Source of the DNA: Sphaerisporangium cinnabarinum
GTDB taxonomy: Bacteria > Actinomycetota > Actinomycetes > Actinomycetales > Cellulomonadaceae
Assembly (NCBI GenBank): GCA_003052455.1
Contig: QAPD01000020.1
Location: 1 to 64,000, forward strand
Length of the DNA: 64,000 nt
Reading direction: 5' to 3'
Part shown: positions 39,977 through 48,391 of the stretch, in pieces
Position numbering within the stretch: the stretch's first letter is position 1
Layout of the letters: each line of letters starts with the position of its first letter
Program-made: the position numbers and the translations under genes
Notes under the pieces: generated by a model
The model's input: only the letters and a program-made list of their open reading frames with translations
Told to the model about the DNA's origin: nothing
Database searches by the model: none

Positions 39977-41128
39977 TCAGCCGCGGACGAGCTCGTCGAG
40001 GCGACGGATCGGGTCCCAGGCGCCTGCCTCGCTGTTCGACAGCACGACGACCGTCACGCCCGGCGCCCCGGCCGGCGGGAGCGCGTCGGCGCCGTCCCCG
40101 GCGGCCACCGCGTCCGGGTAGTGGCGCAGGATCGCGCTCGCCCCCGTGTTGATGCCGTCCTTGTAGACCGAGCGCACGGACCCGTCGGCGAGCAGCTCGA
40201 ACTCGAGCCCGAAGCCGTAGTGCACGCTCGGGGCCGGCTCGGCCCCGTCCGTGTCGTCCGCGCCGTCGTCGTGCAGCACCTGCGGGGTGAGGAACGCGCG
40301 CGTGAGGTCGGGCGGGAGGAGCTCGCCGCCGCGCACCGCCGCCCAGAACCGGGCGAGGTCGCGCGCCGTGGCGTGCGCGCCGCCGTCGGGCGAGCCGACG
40401 GGCGGGTAGGAGTAGACGTTCTGCCGCCACCCGGTGACGGGGCCGTCGTCGTCCGGGCCCTCGTGCACGGGCTCCCAGCCCTCCGCGACGTCGGGCTCGG
40501 CCTCGTCCATGCGGAAGAACCCGGAGCGATCCATGCCCGCGCGGGCGAGCACGTGCTCGCGGACGTGCTCCCGGTAGGTGCTCCCGGTGACCGCCTCCAG
40601 CGCGAGGCCCGCGAGGACGTAGCCGACGTTGCAGTACCGGCACCCCTCGCCGGGCGCGAAGTTCGGCTCCTTGTGGACGAACCCGGGCAGGAAGTCCGCC
40701 GTCCGCGTCACGGAGTAGCTCGGCCGGTCGACCCACAGCTCCTCGTACGACTCCCCCGCCTCCTCGTCGGCGTCGTCCGCGATGCCCGACGTGTGGGTCA
40801 GCAGGTGCCGGATCGTCACCTCGGGCGAGATCGTCGTGCCCGCGAGGTCCACGTGGTCGTGGACGCGGTCGTCGAGCCCGAGCCGGCCGTCGCCCACGAG
40901 CTGCAGCACGGCGACGGCGGTGAACAGCTTGGTGACGGACGCGACGTCAAACCGGGTGCTCGTGCGGACCGGGACGCCCCAGCGGCGCGACGCGACGCCG
41001 TAGGCGCGTTCGAGGGGCACCTCGCCGTGGCGTTCGACCCGCACCACGCCGGAGAAGTCGTCGGCGTCCGCGGCGGAGCGCAGGTGCGAGTCGAGGGCGG
41101 TGAGAGCGGCGTCGTCGAGCGCGGTCAT
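39977..41128 (-). CDS. Beta-lactamase-class C/serine hydrolase family protein
   Basis: 383 aa from ATG at 41128. A farther GTG-type start (41215) would add residues without family similarity. TACGGT lies 7 bases before this ATG, so the message is probably leaderless. The serine-transpeptidase fold shows S-x-x-K (SVTK in FDVASVTKLFTAV), Y-x-N (YCNVGY) and the TSG segment (LLTHTSGIAD), with SPDGGAHATARDLARFWAAV later. No signal peptide, so it is cytoplasmic. Members include EstB-type esterases and D-aminopeptidases; the substrate is unknown. Divergent from the LLM enzyme with a 101-base shared upstream region. Confidence 0.83.
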   Translation of the reverse strand: MTALDDAALTALDSHLRSAADADDFSGVVRVERHGEVPLERAYGVASRRWGVPVRTSTRFDVASVTKLFTAVAVLQLVGDGRLGLDDRVHDHVDLAGTTISPEVTIRHLLTHTSGIADDADEEAGESYEELWVDRPSYSVTRTADFLPGFVHKEPNFAPGEGCRYCNVGYVLAGLALEAVTGSTYREHVREHVLARAGMDRSGFFRMDEAEPDVAEGWEPVHEGPDDDGPVTGWRQNVYSYPPVGSPDGGAHATARDLARFWAAVRGGELLPPDLTRAFLTPQVLHDDGADDTDGAEPAPSVHYGFGLEFELLADGSVRSVYKDGINTGASAILRHYPDAVAAGDGADALPPAGAPGVTVVVLSNSEAGAWDPIRRLDELVRG

Positions 41129-41229
41129 GGCCCCGACCGTAGGCGGGCCGGGGTGCTCCCGGCCAGCAGATTGTTCCGGAGAGCCGCACGTCGTCACGGG
41201 TGGGAGCGCTGTCACGGTACGGTCGCCGC

Positions 41230-42249
41230 ATGGCGACCTCGACGACGACCCCCGCGCTCGGCGTGATCCTCCCGCGCGAGCTCCCCGCCGACCTCATCGT
41301 GCCCTTCGCGCGCCGCGCGGAGGAGGTCGGCCTCGACGAGCTGTGGGTCGTCGAGGACCTCACGTTCCACGGCGGGATCGCGCAGGCCGCGACGGTCCTC
41401 GCCGCGACGGAGCGCCTCACCGTCGGCATCGGGATCCTGCCCGCCGCGACGCGCGCGCCGTCGACCGCCGCGATGGAGGCCGGCACGCTCGCCGCCCTGC
41501 ACCCCGGCCGCCTGCACCTCGGGCTCGGGCACGGCATGCCCGCGTGGATGCGGCAGATCGGCGTGTGGCCCGCGAGCCCGCTCGCGATGCTCGAGGAGAC
41601 CACCGCGACCGTGCGCGCGCTGCTGCACGGCGAGCGCGTCAGCGTCGCGGGCCGCTACGTCTCCGTCGACGACGTCGCGCTCCACGCCCCGCCCGCCTCG
41701 CCGCCGCCCGTGCTCGCGGGCGTGCGCGGCCCGCGGTCGCTCGAGGTCTCCGGCCGCGTCGCGGACGGGACCATCCTCGACATGCCCGTGACCCCCGAGT
41801 ACCTCGCCGTCGCGCGCGCCGCGATCGACGCCGGGCGCGCGAGCGCCGGGGACGCGGCCCCGCCCGCGCACCGCGTCGTCGCCTTCTCCGTCGGCGCCGT
41901 GCACGACGACGTCGCGACCGCCCGCGAGATCGTCCGGCCCTACCTCGCGGTGCTCGGCGAGGCCGACTGGTCCGCCCAGATCGACCCGCTGCCCTTCGCC
42001 GACGACTTCCGCGCCCTGCGCGACGCGAGCGCCACCCCCGACGACTTCGCCGCCGCGATGCCCGACACGTGGGTCGACGCGCTCGCCGTCGTCGGGGCGC
42101 CCGAGGCCTTCCGCGCGCGGCTCGCCGAGCTCGGCGCGGGCGGGGTGTCGAGCGTCGTCCTCGTCGCCACGACGGCCGACCCCGCCCGGCCGGACGACCC
42201 GTTCAGCGCGCTCGACGCGCTCGCGGCGGTGACCCGCCCCGCCGCCTGA
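41230..42249 (+). CDS. LLM-class F420/FMN-dependent oxidoreductase
   Basis: 339 aa from ATG at 41230. TACGGT at 41218-41223, 6 bases before the ATG and no ribosome site, indicates a leaderless transcript. The luciferase-like monooxygenase fold is seen in LGVILPRELPADLIVPFARR, EEVGLDELWVVED, LTVGIGILPAATRAPSTAAM and HPGRLHLGLGHGMPAWMRQI. Actinobacterial proteins of this length usually use coenzyme F420 rather than FMN; no decisive residue can be read here. The substrate is unknown. Single gene. Confidence 0.85.
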   Translation: MATSTTTPALGVILPRELPADLIVPFARRAEEVGLDELWVVEDLTFHGGIAQAATVLAATERLTVGIGILPAATRAPSTAAMEAGTLAALHPGRLHLGLGHGMPAWMRQIGVWPASPLAMLEETTATVRALLHGERVSVAGRYVSVDDVALHAPPASPPPVLAGVRGPRSLEVSGRVADGTILDMPVTPEYLAVARAAIDAGRASAGDAAPPAHRVVAFSVGAVHDDVATAREIVRPYLAVLGEADWSAQIDPLPFADDFRALRDASATPDDFAAAMPDTWVDALAVVGAPEAFRARLAELGAGGVSSVVLVATTADPARPDDPFSALDALAAVTRPAA

Positions 42250-42298
42250 CGGGAACCGTCGACCTGCGAGACCGCGCCGGAGAGCCGACCATGGGCAG

Positions 42299-42526
42299 GT
42301 GAGCGAGCACGCACCCACCTACACCGAGACGTGGCCCCTGCTGAGCCCGGGAGACCGCCGTCGGCTCGAGGAGCTCGACGACCTCGAGACCGACATCCTC
42401 CGCCAGCTCTCCGAGGCGTTCGCCGACGAGGTGGACGCCCCCACGCTCGGCGAGCTCCAGGTCGAGCGGCTGCGGGTCTACCGCGACGCGCAGGCTCGCG
42501 CGGAGCGGCAGCGGTCGCGGGGCTGA
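42299..42526 (+). CDS. Small acidic/basic hypothetical protein
   Basis: 75 aa, GTG at 42299. Mostly helical, with SPGDRRRLEELDDLETDILR, QLSEAFADEVDAPTLGELQV and a basic end QARAERQRSRG; the pattern could be a small coiled-coil or DNA-associated protein. It ends 7 bases before the LuxR-type gene, so the two are probably co-transcribed. No family recognised. Codon use is coding-like, which is why I keep it. Confidence 0.55.
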   Translation: MSEHAPTYTETWPLLSPGDRRRLEELDDLETDILRQLSEAFADEVDAPTLGELQVERLRVYRDAQARAERQRSRG

Positions 42527-42533
42527 TCGTCCG

Positions 42534-45140
42534 ATGGACTCCCGGGCCTCGCGCGCGTCCCTCGTGGACGGCGTGCTGGGCGCGGTGCAGGAGGGCACGT
42601 CCGTCCTCCTCACGGGCCTCCCCGGCTCCGGGCGGAGCCGGCTCCTCGCCCTCCTCCGCGACGCGGCGCTGCGCACGGACCGGCGCGTCCTGTCCGTCCC
42701 GGGCGTGGGCACGGGAGCCGGCCGGCCGCTCGAGTCGCTCGTCCTCGCCGGTGCGATCGACCCTGCTCCCGCCCAGCCCGTGTCCCTCGGCCGCGCGCTC
42801 GACGCCGTCGAGCGCGCGCTCGGGTCGGGGCCCGCCGTCGTCCTCCTGGACGACGCCGACGCGCTCGACGAGACGAGCGCGGCGGTCCTCGCGGCGGCGT
42901 CCGCGCGCCGCGACGTCCCCGTGGTCGCCGCCCAGCGGCCGCCCTCGCCGGCGGCCGTCGTCGAGACGGTGCTGGGCGGTCGTCCCACGACCGCGCTGAC
43001 GATGCCCGCCCTCGCGTTCGAGGACGTGCACGGGGCGACGAGCTCGCTCCTGGGCGGCGACGTCGACGCCGGGGTCGCGGGGCGGATCTACGGCCTGTCC
43101 GGGGGACTGCCCGGCCTCGTCCGCTCCATCGCGACGGGGGCCCGACGCGCGGGGCACCTCGTCGAGGAGTCCGGGACCTGGGTCGCGCGGCGAGACCTCG
43201 TGACCCGCGGCCTGGAGGTCGACGTGCGGCGACTGCTCGCCGGCCTCTCGCCGGAGCAGCACGACGCGGTCCGGATCCTCGCCGCCGTCGGGACGGCGGA
43301 GCTCCCGACGGCCCGCCGCCTCCTCGCGTGGCCGGTGCTCGTCGCGCTGGACGACCACGGCCTGCTCCGGTTCGTCGAGACCGACGGCCGGACCGGGGTG
43401 ACCCTCTACCCCCCGCTCGTCGGGGAGCTGCTGCGGCAGACCGCGGGCGCCCGGGCGCTGCACGCGGACGCCCAGATCGCCGACGCGCTCGCGAGCGACC
43501 ACGACACCTGGGACCCGCTCGGCCGTCCGGCCGCCCCCGAGCTGCCCACGGGCTGGGCCGCCTCGCGCGAGTCGGCGGCGATCCTCGGCCGCGAGCTCCG
43601 CCGGCACACCGCCGCCCAGCTCCTCGCGCGCCGGGACGCGTGGGAGCGTCGGCCGTCGACCCGGAACACCGTGGAGTACCTGGACGCCCTCGCGCTCGAC
43701 GAGGCGCCTGCGGCCGTCATCGAGGCCGTCCTGGAGCGCACGCACGAGGTCGTGCCCGAGGAACCGATCGGGTCCGACTTCCTCCTGGCCTGGGAGGCGG
43801 TCTACCGCGGGGTCGTCCGCCACGAGCGCGCCACCGCCCTCGCGCTCCTGCGCACCGGGCCCGTCGAGGACGAGAGCTCCGCCGTCCGCCAGGCCGTGGC
43901 CCAGCACATCCTCCTCACCACCGGGGACGCGCGCGACGAGGAGCGCGCCGTCGTGCCGGACCTGCTCCTGGCCGGCGAGCACGACGGCGAGAGACCGCCG
44001 CCGCAGGGCGACGAGCTCGTGTTCACCGCGGACGCCGTCGTGCGCCTCGTGCGCTCCGAGGTCCTCCTCGCGCAGGGACGGACCGACGACGCTCGGGACG
44101 AGCTCGTCGACCTCCCGCTCCCCGAGCAGGCCCAGCGGCAGGACGCGACGTCCTGGCGGTCCCTCGCGGTGCTGTGCGGCGGCGAGGTGCGGTCGGCGGT
44201 CGAGCAGTCGCACCGGCTCCTGGACCAGGCTCGCGACCGGTTCGACCCCACGCAGATCGAGCCGCACGGTTACGTCGTCGCGCTCGGGCTCTTCGTCGAG
44301 GGTCGGCTGTCGACCCTGCGGGAGCACCTCACGAGCATGTTCGCGGCGGGGACGCCCGCGCCGCTCCGGCCCACGACCCGCGCCGGTCTGCTCTGCCTCG
44401 GCGGCGCCCTCTCGCTCCTCGAGGGCAACGTGGCCAGCGCCCGGTCGCTCGCCCGCCAGCTCGAGGGCCTGCGGCTCCTGGCGGCGTCCGCCCCGCTCGC
44501 CCGCCCCTACCCGCTCGTCGCCCAGCTCACCGTGGGCACGGGCGCCGAGGACCCCGAGGAGGCGACCCGGACCGCGTGGGACGTGGTCGACGCGATGGAC
44601 CGACGCGGCTACCTCCTCGCGGCCGTCTTCGACGCCGTCTGGCTCGTCATCCTGTGGCCCGACGCCGAGCGGTGCCGTCGGCTCGCGGACCACGCCGCCG
44701 CGGCCCAGGGTGGCCTGCTGCCCGCCCTCGGGCGCTACCTCCGCGCCGCCGCCGACCGTTCTCCCGCCGCGCTGGTGTCGGTCGCCGACGACCTGCGCTC
44801 CCGCGGTCTCCACCTGCCCGCGACCCAGGCGCACGCGATGGCGGTGCGGCTGCTCCGCGAGGACGACCGGCCCGCGCAGGCGAGCGAGGAGGCGCACCGG
44901 CTGCACGCGCACGTGGCACGCGCCGGCGAGGAGCTCGAGCTGCTCGTGCCCTCCGTCGCGCCCGCGGACGCGCTCAGCCCGCGCGAGCGGGAGGTCGCCC
45001 GGCTGGTGGCGCGCGGCCTGAGCAACAGGGACGTGGCCCGGGAGCTCGTCGTGAGCGACCGGACCGTGGACAACCACGTCTACCGGATCTTCCGCAAGCT
45101 GGGGATCACCTCGCGCGACCAGCTGTCCACCCTGCTCTGA
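42534..45140 (+). CDS. Large LuxR-family regulator with NTPase and repeat domains
   Basis: 868 aa, ATG at 42534. The N-terminal NTPase has GLPGSGRS (residues 28-35) where the usual Walker A Lys is Arg34, and Walker B-like AVVLLDDADAL (~100-110). The middle (~250-790) is helical, TPR/MalT-like in character. The C-terminal GerE/LuxR helix-turn-helix covers ~805-868: LSPREREVARLVARGLSNRD, VSDRTVDNHVYRIFRKLGIT. This is the LAL/MalT-like layout. The Arg replacement suggests altered or absent ATP hydrolysis. No target is evident; the small upstream gene shares its transcript, and the minus-strand spermidine-synthase gene converges on it. Confidence 0.88.
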   Translation: MDSRASRASLVDGVLGAVQEGTSVLLTGLPGSGRSRLLALLRDAALRTDRRVLSVPGVGTGAGRPLESLVLAGAIDPAPAQPVSLGRALDAVERALGSGPAVVLLDDADALDETSAAVLAAASARRDVPVVAAQRPPSPAAVVETVLGGRPTTALTMPALAFEDVHGATSSLLGGDVDAGVAGRIYGLSGGLPGLVRSIATGARRAGHLVEESGTWVARRDLVTRGLEVDVRRLLAGLSPEQHDAVRILAAVGTAELPTARRLLAWPVLVALDDHGLLRFVETDGRTGVTLYPPLVGELLRQTAGARALHADAQIADALASDHDTWDPLGRPAAPELPTGWAASRESAAILGRELRRHTAAQLLARRDAWERRPSTRNTVEYLDALALDEAPAAVIEAVLERTHEVVPEEPIGSDFLLAWEAVYRGVVRHERATALALLRTGPVEDESSAVRQAVAQHILLTTGDARDEERAVVPDLLLAGEHDGERPPPQGDELVFTADAVVRLVRSEVLLAQGRTDDARDELVDLPLPEQAQRQDATSWRSLAVLCGGEVRSAVEQSHRLLDQARDRFDPTQIEPHGYVVALGLFVEGRLSTLREHLTSMFAAGTPAPLRPTTRAGLLCLGGALSLLEGNVASARSLARQLEGLRLLAASAPLARPYPLVAQLTVGTGAEDPEEATRTAWDVVDAMDRRGYLLAAVFDAVWLVILWPDAERCRRLADHAAAAQGGLLPALGRYLRAAADRSPAALVSVADDLRSRGLHLPATQAHAMAVRLLREDDRPAQASEEAHRLHAHVARAGEELELLVPSVAPADALSPREREVARLVARGLSNRDVARELVVSDRTVDNHVYRIFRKLGITSRDQLSTLL

Positions 45141-45165
45141 CACCCGGCACGCCCCCCGTCCGGCG

Positions 45166-46782
45166 TCAGTAGCGCCAGGAGCGCATGTCCTCCTGGTAGG
45201 TGCGCTGGACCGTCGGTGACAGCAGGGTCGACGGCGGCAGGTCGCGGGGCGGGTTGTCGGCCGGGAGGCGCGTGGTCGCCGCGAGGGACGTGGCGTCGTG
45301 GAAGCGCAGCCCGTCCGGGAGGGGCGTGCGCGCGAAGGGGCCGGGCACGACGTCGGCCGGCCCGCCCGGGAGCGAGAGCGCGAAGCCCCACTCCCCGAAG
45401 GAGGGGACGTTGACGGTGAGCGGCACGACGGTGCGCCCGGGCGCCGCGGCGCGGACCGTCGAGACCACCTGCCAGAACGCGTCGGGCGTGAAGTACGACG
45501 ACGTCGCCTGCGTCGCGAACGCACCGCCGGGCCGCAGGTGCGCGGCGACCATGCCGTAGAACTCCTGCGAGTAGAGCTTGGCGACGCGCTCGGAGGAGGG
45601 GTCGACGAGGTCGACGAGCACGACGTCGAACGTCTGCGGCGTGTCCTCGACCCAGCGGAACGCGTCCGCGTTGACGACCGTGACGCGGGGGTCGTCGAGC
45701 GCGTGCTCGTTCACGGCGGTGAGGAGCCGGTTCTCGCGCGCGAGGTCGGTGACGGCGGGGTCGAGGTCGACGAGCGTGACCTCCTGGACCGAGCCGTAGC
45801 GCAGGACCTCGCGCGCGAGGAGGCCGTCGCCGCCGCCGAGGATCGCGACGGACGCGGGCGCCGCGACGGACGTCATCGCCGCGTGCGCGAGCGTCTCGTG
45901 GTACCGCGCCTCGTCGACGGAGGAGAACTGGAGCTGGTTGTCGAGGTAGAGGCGCGTGTCGCCCCGGTACTCCGTGACGACGACCTGCTGGTAGGCGCTG
46001 CGCTCCTGCGCGACGACCGGGTCCTGGTACATCCCCGCGCTGATGCGCGCCTCGAGCCACGACGACGCCGCGAACCCGGCGAGGAGCACGACGAGCGTGA
46101 CGCCCGCGAGCACCGACCACCGCGGCGGGTGGCCCATGCGCGCGAGCATGAACCCCGCGACGGCGACGTTGAGCACCGCGACCGCGAACGCCGTGCGCAC
46201 GAGGCCGAGGTACGGGAGCAGCAGGAACGGGAACAGCAGCGACGCGGCGAGCGCCCCGAAGTAGTCGAGCGCGAGCACCTTCGACAGCAGGGAGACGGAG
46301 CCCTCGCTCCCCCGCTCCTTGAGCACCGCGACGAGGAGCGGGATCTCGACGCCGATCGCCGTCCCGATCGCGAGCGACAGCACGACGAACACGACCCACG
46401 CGAGCTCGGTGGCGGCGTACGCCCAGAACAGCGCGAGCACCGACGTCCCGCCGAGGAGCGAGAGCACGAGCTCGTTGCGCACGAAGCTCAGCACCGCGGT
46501 GCGCTGCAGGCGCGGCGCGAGGAGCGAGCCGAGGCCCATGCCGAACAGCGTGAGCCCGGTCGCGACGGAGAACGCGACGACCGAGTCGCCGAACAGGTAC
46601 GACGCCGCGGTCCCGAGGATGAGCTCGTAGACGAGCCCGCCGACGGCGACGAGGAGCGCGGCGGCGAAGACCGTCGGCCGGTCGAGGTGGTGCGCTCCCG
46701 ACCGCCCGGTGGGCGGGTCGGGGTCTGCCTCCGCGTCCGCCCCGGGCCGGCCCCCGGGCGGGACCTCCTGCTGGTCGAGCAC
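45166..46782 (-). CDS. speE: Membrane-embedded spermidine synthase-like aminopropyltransferase
   Basis: 538 aa, GTG at 46782, 2 bases after the DUF350 stop. Residues ~35-245 hold seven transmembrane helices (LVAVGGLVYELILGTAASYL, GMGLGSLLAP, ...). The C-terminal half (~260-538) is a spermidine synthase fold: AYQQVVVTEYRGDTRLYLDN, SSVDEARYHETLAHAAM, the SAM site AILGGGDGLLAREVLRY, LVDLDPAVTDLARE, VVNADAFRW and FDVVLVDLVDPSSE. The usual catalytic Asp in the DAF/DLVDP region is present. Last gene of the speD-DUF4178-DUF350 run. It may aminopropylate a polyamine or a membrane-linked amine; the membrane half makes classical spermidine synthesis only one option. Confidence 0.9.
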   Translation of the reverse strand: MLDQQEVPPGGRPGADAEADPDPPTGRSGAHHLDRPTVFAAALLVAVGGLVYELILGTAASYLFGDSVVAFSVATGLTLFGMGLGSLLAPRLQRTAVLSFVRNELVLSLLGGTSVLALFWAYAATELAWVVFVVLSLAIGTAIGVEIPLLVAVLKERGSEGSVSLLSKVLALDYFGALAASLLFPFLLLPYLGLVRTAFAVAVLNVAVAGFMLARMGHPPRWSVLAGVTLVVLLAGFAASSWLEARISAGMYQDPVVAQERSAYQQVVVTEYRGDTRLYLDNQLQFSSVDEARYHETLAHAAMTSVAAPASVAILGGGDGLLAREVLRYGSVQEVTLVDLDPAVTDLARENRLLTAVNEHALDDPRVTVVNADAFRWVEDTPQTFDVVLVDLVDPSSERVAKLYSQEFYGMVAAHLRPGGAFATQATSSYFTPDAFWQVVSTVRAAAPGRTVVPLTVNVPSFGEWGFALSLPGGPADVVPGPFARTPLPDGLRFHDATSLAATTRLPADNPPRDLPPSTLLSPTVQRTYQEDMRSWRY

Positions 46783-46784
46783 GG

Positions 46785-47015
46785 TCAGGAGCTGATCGTC
46801 CCCGCGATGATGAGGCCGATCGCCACCGCGAGGCCCGCGATCATCACGCCGAACGCGACGTTGTGCTCGTCGACGAGCTCGCGGTGCAGGTTGAGGCGGA
46901 ACACCTTGTTCGCGACGACGAGCGTGACGAGCAGCAGCACGATGCCGAGCACCGAGTAGAGGACGGTCGAGAAGAAGGACCAGAGGAACGCCAGCGGGGC
47001 GGCGGCTGAGATCAC
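46785..47015 (-). CDS. DUF350 small membrane protein
   Basis: 76 aa from GTG at 47015, ribosome-like GGGAGACC. Two hydrophobic helices (FSTVLYSVLGIVLLLVTLVV, ~14-33; AFGVMIAGLAVAIGLIIAGT, ~54-73) joined by the short polar NKVFRLNLHRELVDEHN. That is a half-length DUF350 unit; many homologues have two such units. The family regularly sits with spermidine-synthase and DUF4178 genes. Function unknown, probably a membrane scaffold or channel-like subunit of that system. Confidence 0.87.
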   Translation of the reverse strand: MISAAAPLAFLWSFFSTVLYSVLGIVLLLVTLVVANKVFRLNLHRELVDEHNVAFGVMIAGLAVAIGLIIAGTISS

Positions 47016-47094
47016 GGGGTCTCCCGGGGTCGGGTCGTGGGACGGGCGGACGGGTGCAGGGGTTCGGGGCCGGGACGAGCGGGCGCGGGTCGGG

Positions 47095-47850
47095 TCACTT
47101 GCCGAGCCCCCCGCCGCCCCCGCCGTAGACGGTGCGCCGCACGCACGTGCCGTCGTCGGTCGTGCCGACCTGGCCGGTGGTGGGCGACGTCGTGACGACG
47201 GAGCGGGGCGTGCACGACGCGCTGCCCGAGGCGGCGCGGGCCGCGCACGACCCGAGACCGAGCAGCACGACCGCCGCGACCGCGAAGGCGACGAACCGCC
47301 CGCCGGGAACCGTGCGGGGCGCGACGCGGCGGCCGAACAGGCGCTGCTGCTCGGCGGCGTCGAGACGGCGCCCGTGGTAGACGGACGTGACGGGGCCGAA
47401 CGGGCCGGTCGTGCGCTCGATCGACACGATCGTCCCGCGGGCCGAGAGGTCGACGTACTCGACCTCCTGCCCGACGGCGAACGGCTCGGCGAACTGCCCC
47501 TCGACGTGCTCGACGCGCCCCGTCCCGCGCTCGCGCACGGTGAGCGTGTGCTGCCGGCCCTCGAGGGTCAGCCCGAGGGTCCGGCCGGTCTGCAGGCCCG
47601 AGAGGTCGACGACGGGCGGCCACGGCTCGGTCGGGTGCAGGAGCGTCACGTCGCGCGTGTCGTGGTCGTACTCGACCCAGACGTCGGAGCCGTCGTGGGC
47701 GAGGAGCTGCCACTCCTCCCACGTGAACGTGGAGCCGCCGTGCACGGTCGAGAGCACGGCGACGGCGCGCGGCGTCGCGCGCTGCGGCGGGGCGCCCAGG
47801 AGGTCCTCGCCGACGCGCATCGCGAGCCGCGGGCGGGGCGTCCGGCTCAC
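47095..47850 (-). CDS. DUF4178 domain membrane protein
   Basis: 251 aa from GTG at 47850, overlapping the speD stop (GTGA, 47847-47850). The DUF4178 region covers ~20-175 (STFTWEEWQLLAHDGSDVWV, EYDHDTRDVTLLHPTEPWPP, QEVEYVDLSARGTIVSIERT, TGPFGPVTSVYHGRRL). A transmembrane helix (~195-210: FVAFAVAAVVLLGLGSCAAR) precedes a Ser/Thr/Cys tail ending VYGGGGGGLGK, which may lie outside. DUF4178 is a beta-rich domain often duplicated in proteins near DUF350 and AdoMet decarboxylase. There is a 79-base gap to DUF350. Confidence 0.85.
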   Translation of the reverse strand: MSRTPRPRLAMRVGEDLLGAPPQRATPRAVAVLSTVHGGSTFTWEEWQLLAHDGSDVWVEYDHDTRDVTLLHPTEPWPPVVDLSGLQTGRTLGLTLEGRQHTLTVRERGTGRVEHVEGQFAEPFAVGQEVEYVDLSARGTIVSIERTTGPFGPVTSVYHGRRLDAAEQQRLFGRRVAPRTVPGGRFVAFAVAAVVLLGLGSCAARAASGSASCTPRSVVTTSPTTGQVGTTDDGTCVRRTVYGGGGGGLGK

Positions 47851-48227
47851 ACGAGGCTCCGCACGGCGACCCCGGCCGCGCCGAGCTCCTCGGCGAGGAG
47901 CGCGCGCACGTCGTCCGTGAACGTGGCCGACGCCGGGGCGCGGCACGTCGTGAGGGTCACGTAGGCGGCGCCGTCCTCGGGCCAGGTGTGCACGGCGAGG
48001 TGCGACTCCGCGAGCAGCAGCACGACGCTCGTGCCCTGCGGCTCGAAGCGGTGGGACACCTCGCCGAGCGGCGTCATCCCGGCCTCGCGCACGATCGCGT
48101 CGAGGCAGCGGCGGACGGTCGGCTCGTCGTCGAGCAGCGCCGGGTCCGCGCCCGTCACGTCGAACACGTGGACGAGGTTGCGCTGCACGTCCACGCCCCT
48201 GTCGATGTCGGTCCTGTCGGCCGGCAC
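47847..48227 (-). CDS. speD: S-adenosylmethionine decarboxylase proenzyme
   Basis: 126 aa, GTG at 48227, size typical of class 1B bacterial SpeD. The self-cleavage site is LLAESHLAVHTWPEDG: cleavage between E74 and S75 turns the serine into the catalytic pyruvoyl group. H80 and C95 (LTTCRAP) fit the processing His and proton-donating Cys. It makes decarboxylated SAM, the aminopropyl donor for the membrane spermidine-synthase-like protein at the end of the same operon. First gene of the unit; no ribosome site of note. Confidence 0.93.
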   Translation of the reverse strand: MPADRTDIDRGVDVQRNLVHVFDVTGADPALLDDEPTVRRCLDAIVREAGMTPLGEVSHRFEPQGTSVVLLLAESHLAVHTWPEDGAAYVTLTTCRAPASATFTDDVRALLAEELGAAGVAVRSLV

Positions 48228-48391
48228 GGGCGAGCGGCCCGCGGTCCGGTGGCCGCCGTCGGGCCGCGCACACCCTAGCCGACCTGCGGCGTCGGCCGAC
48301 GGACGGACCCGCCGCGCGAGACCCGCCGCCCGCCCGCACGGGCGGACGCCGTCCAGCGGGCGGGCGACGGCCGTTCGCCTACGATGCGCGG

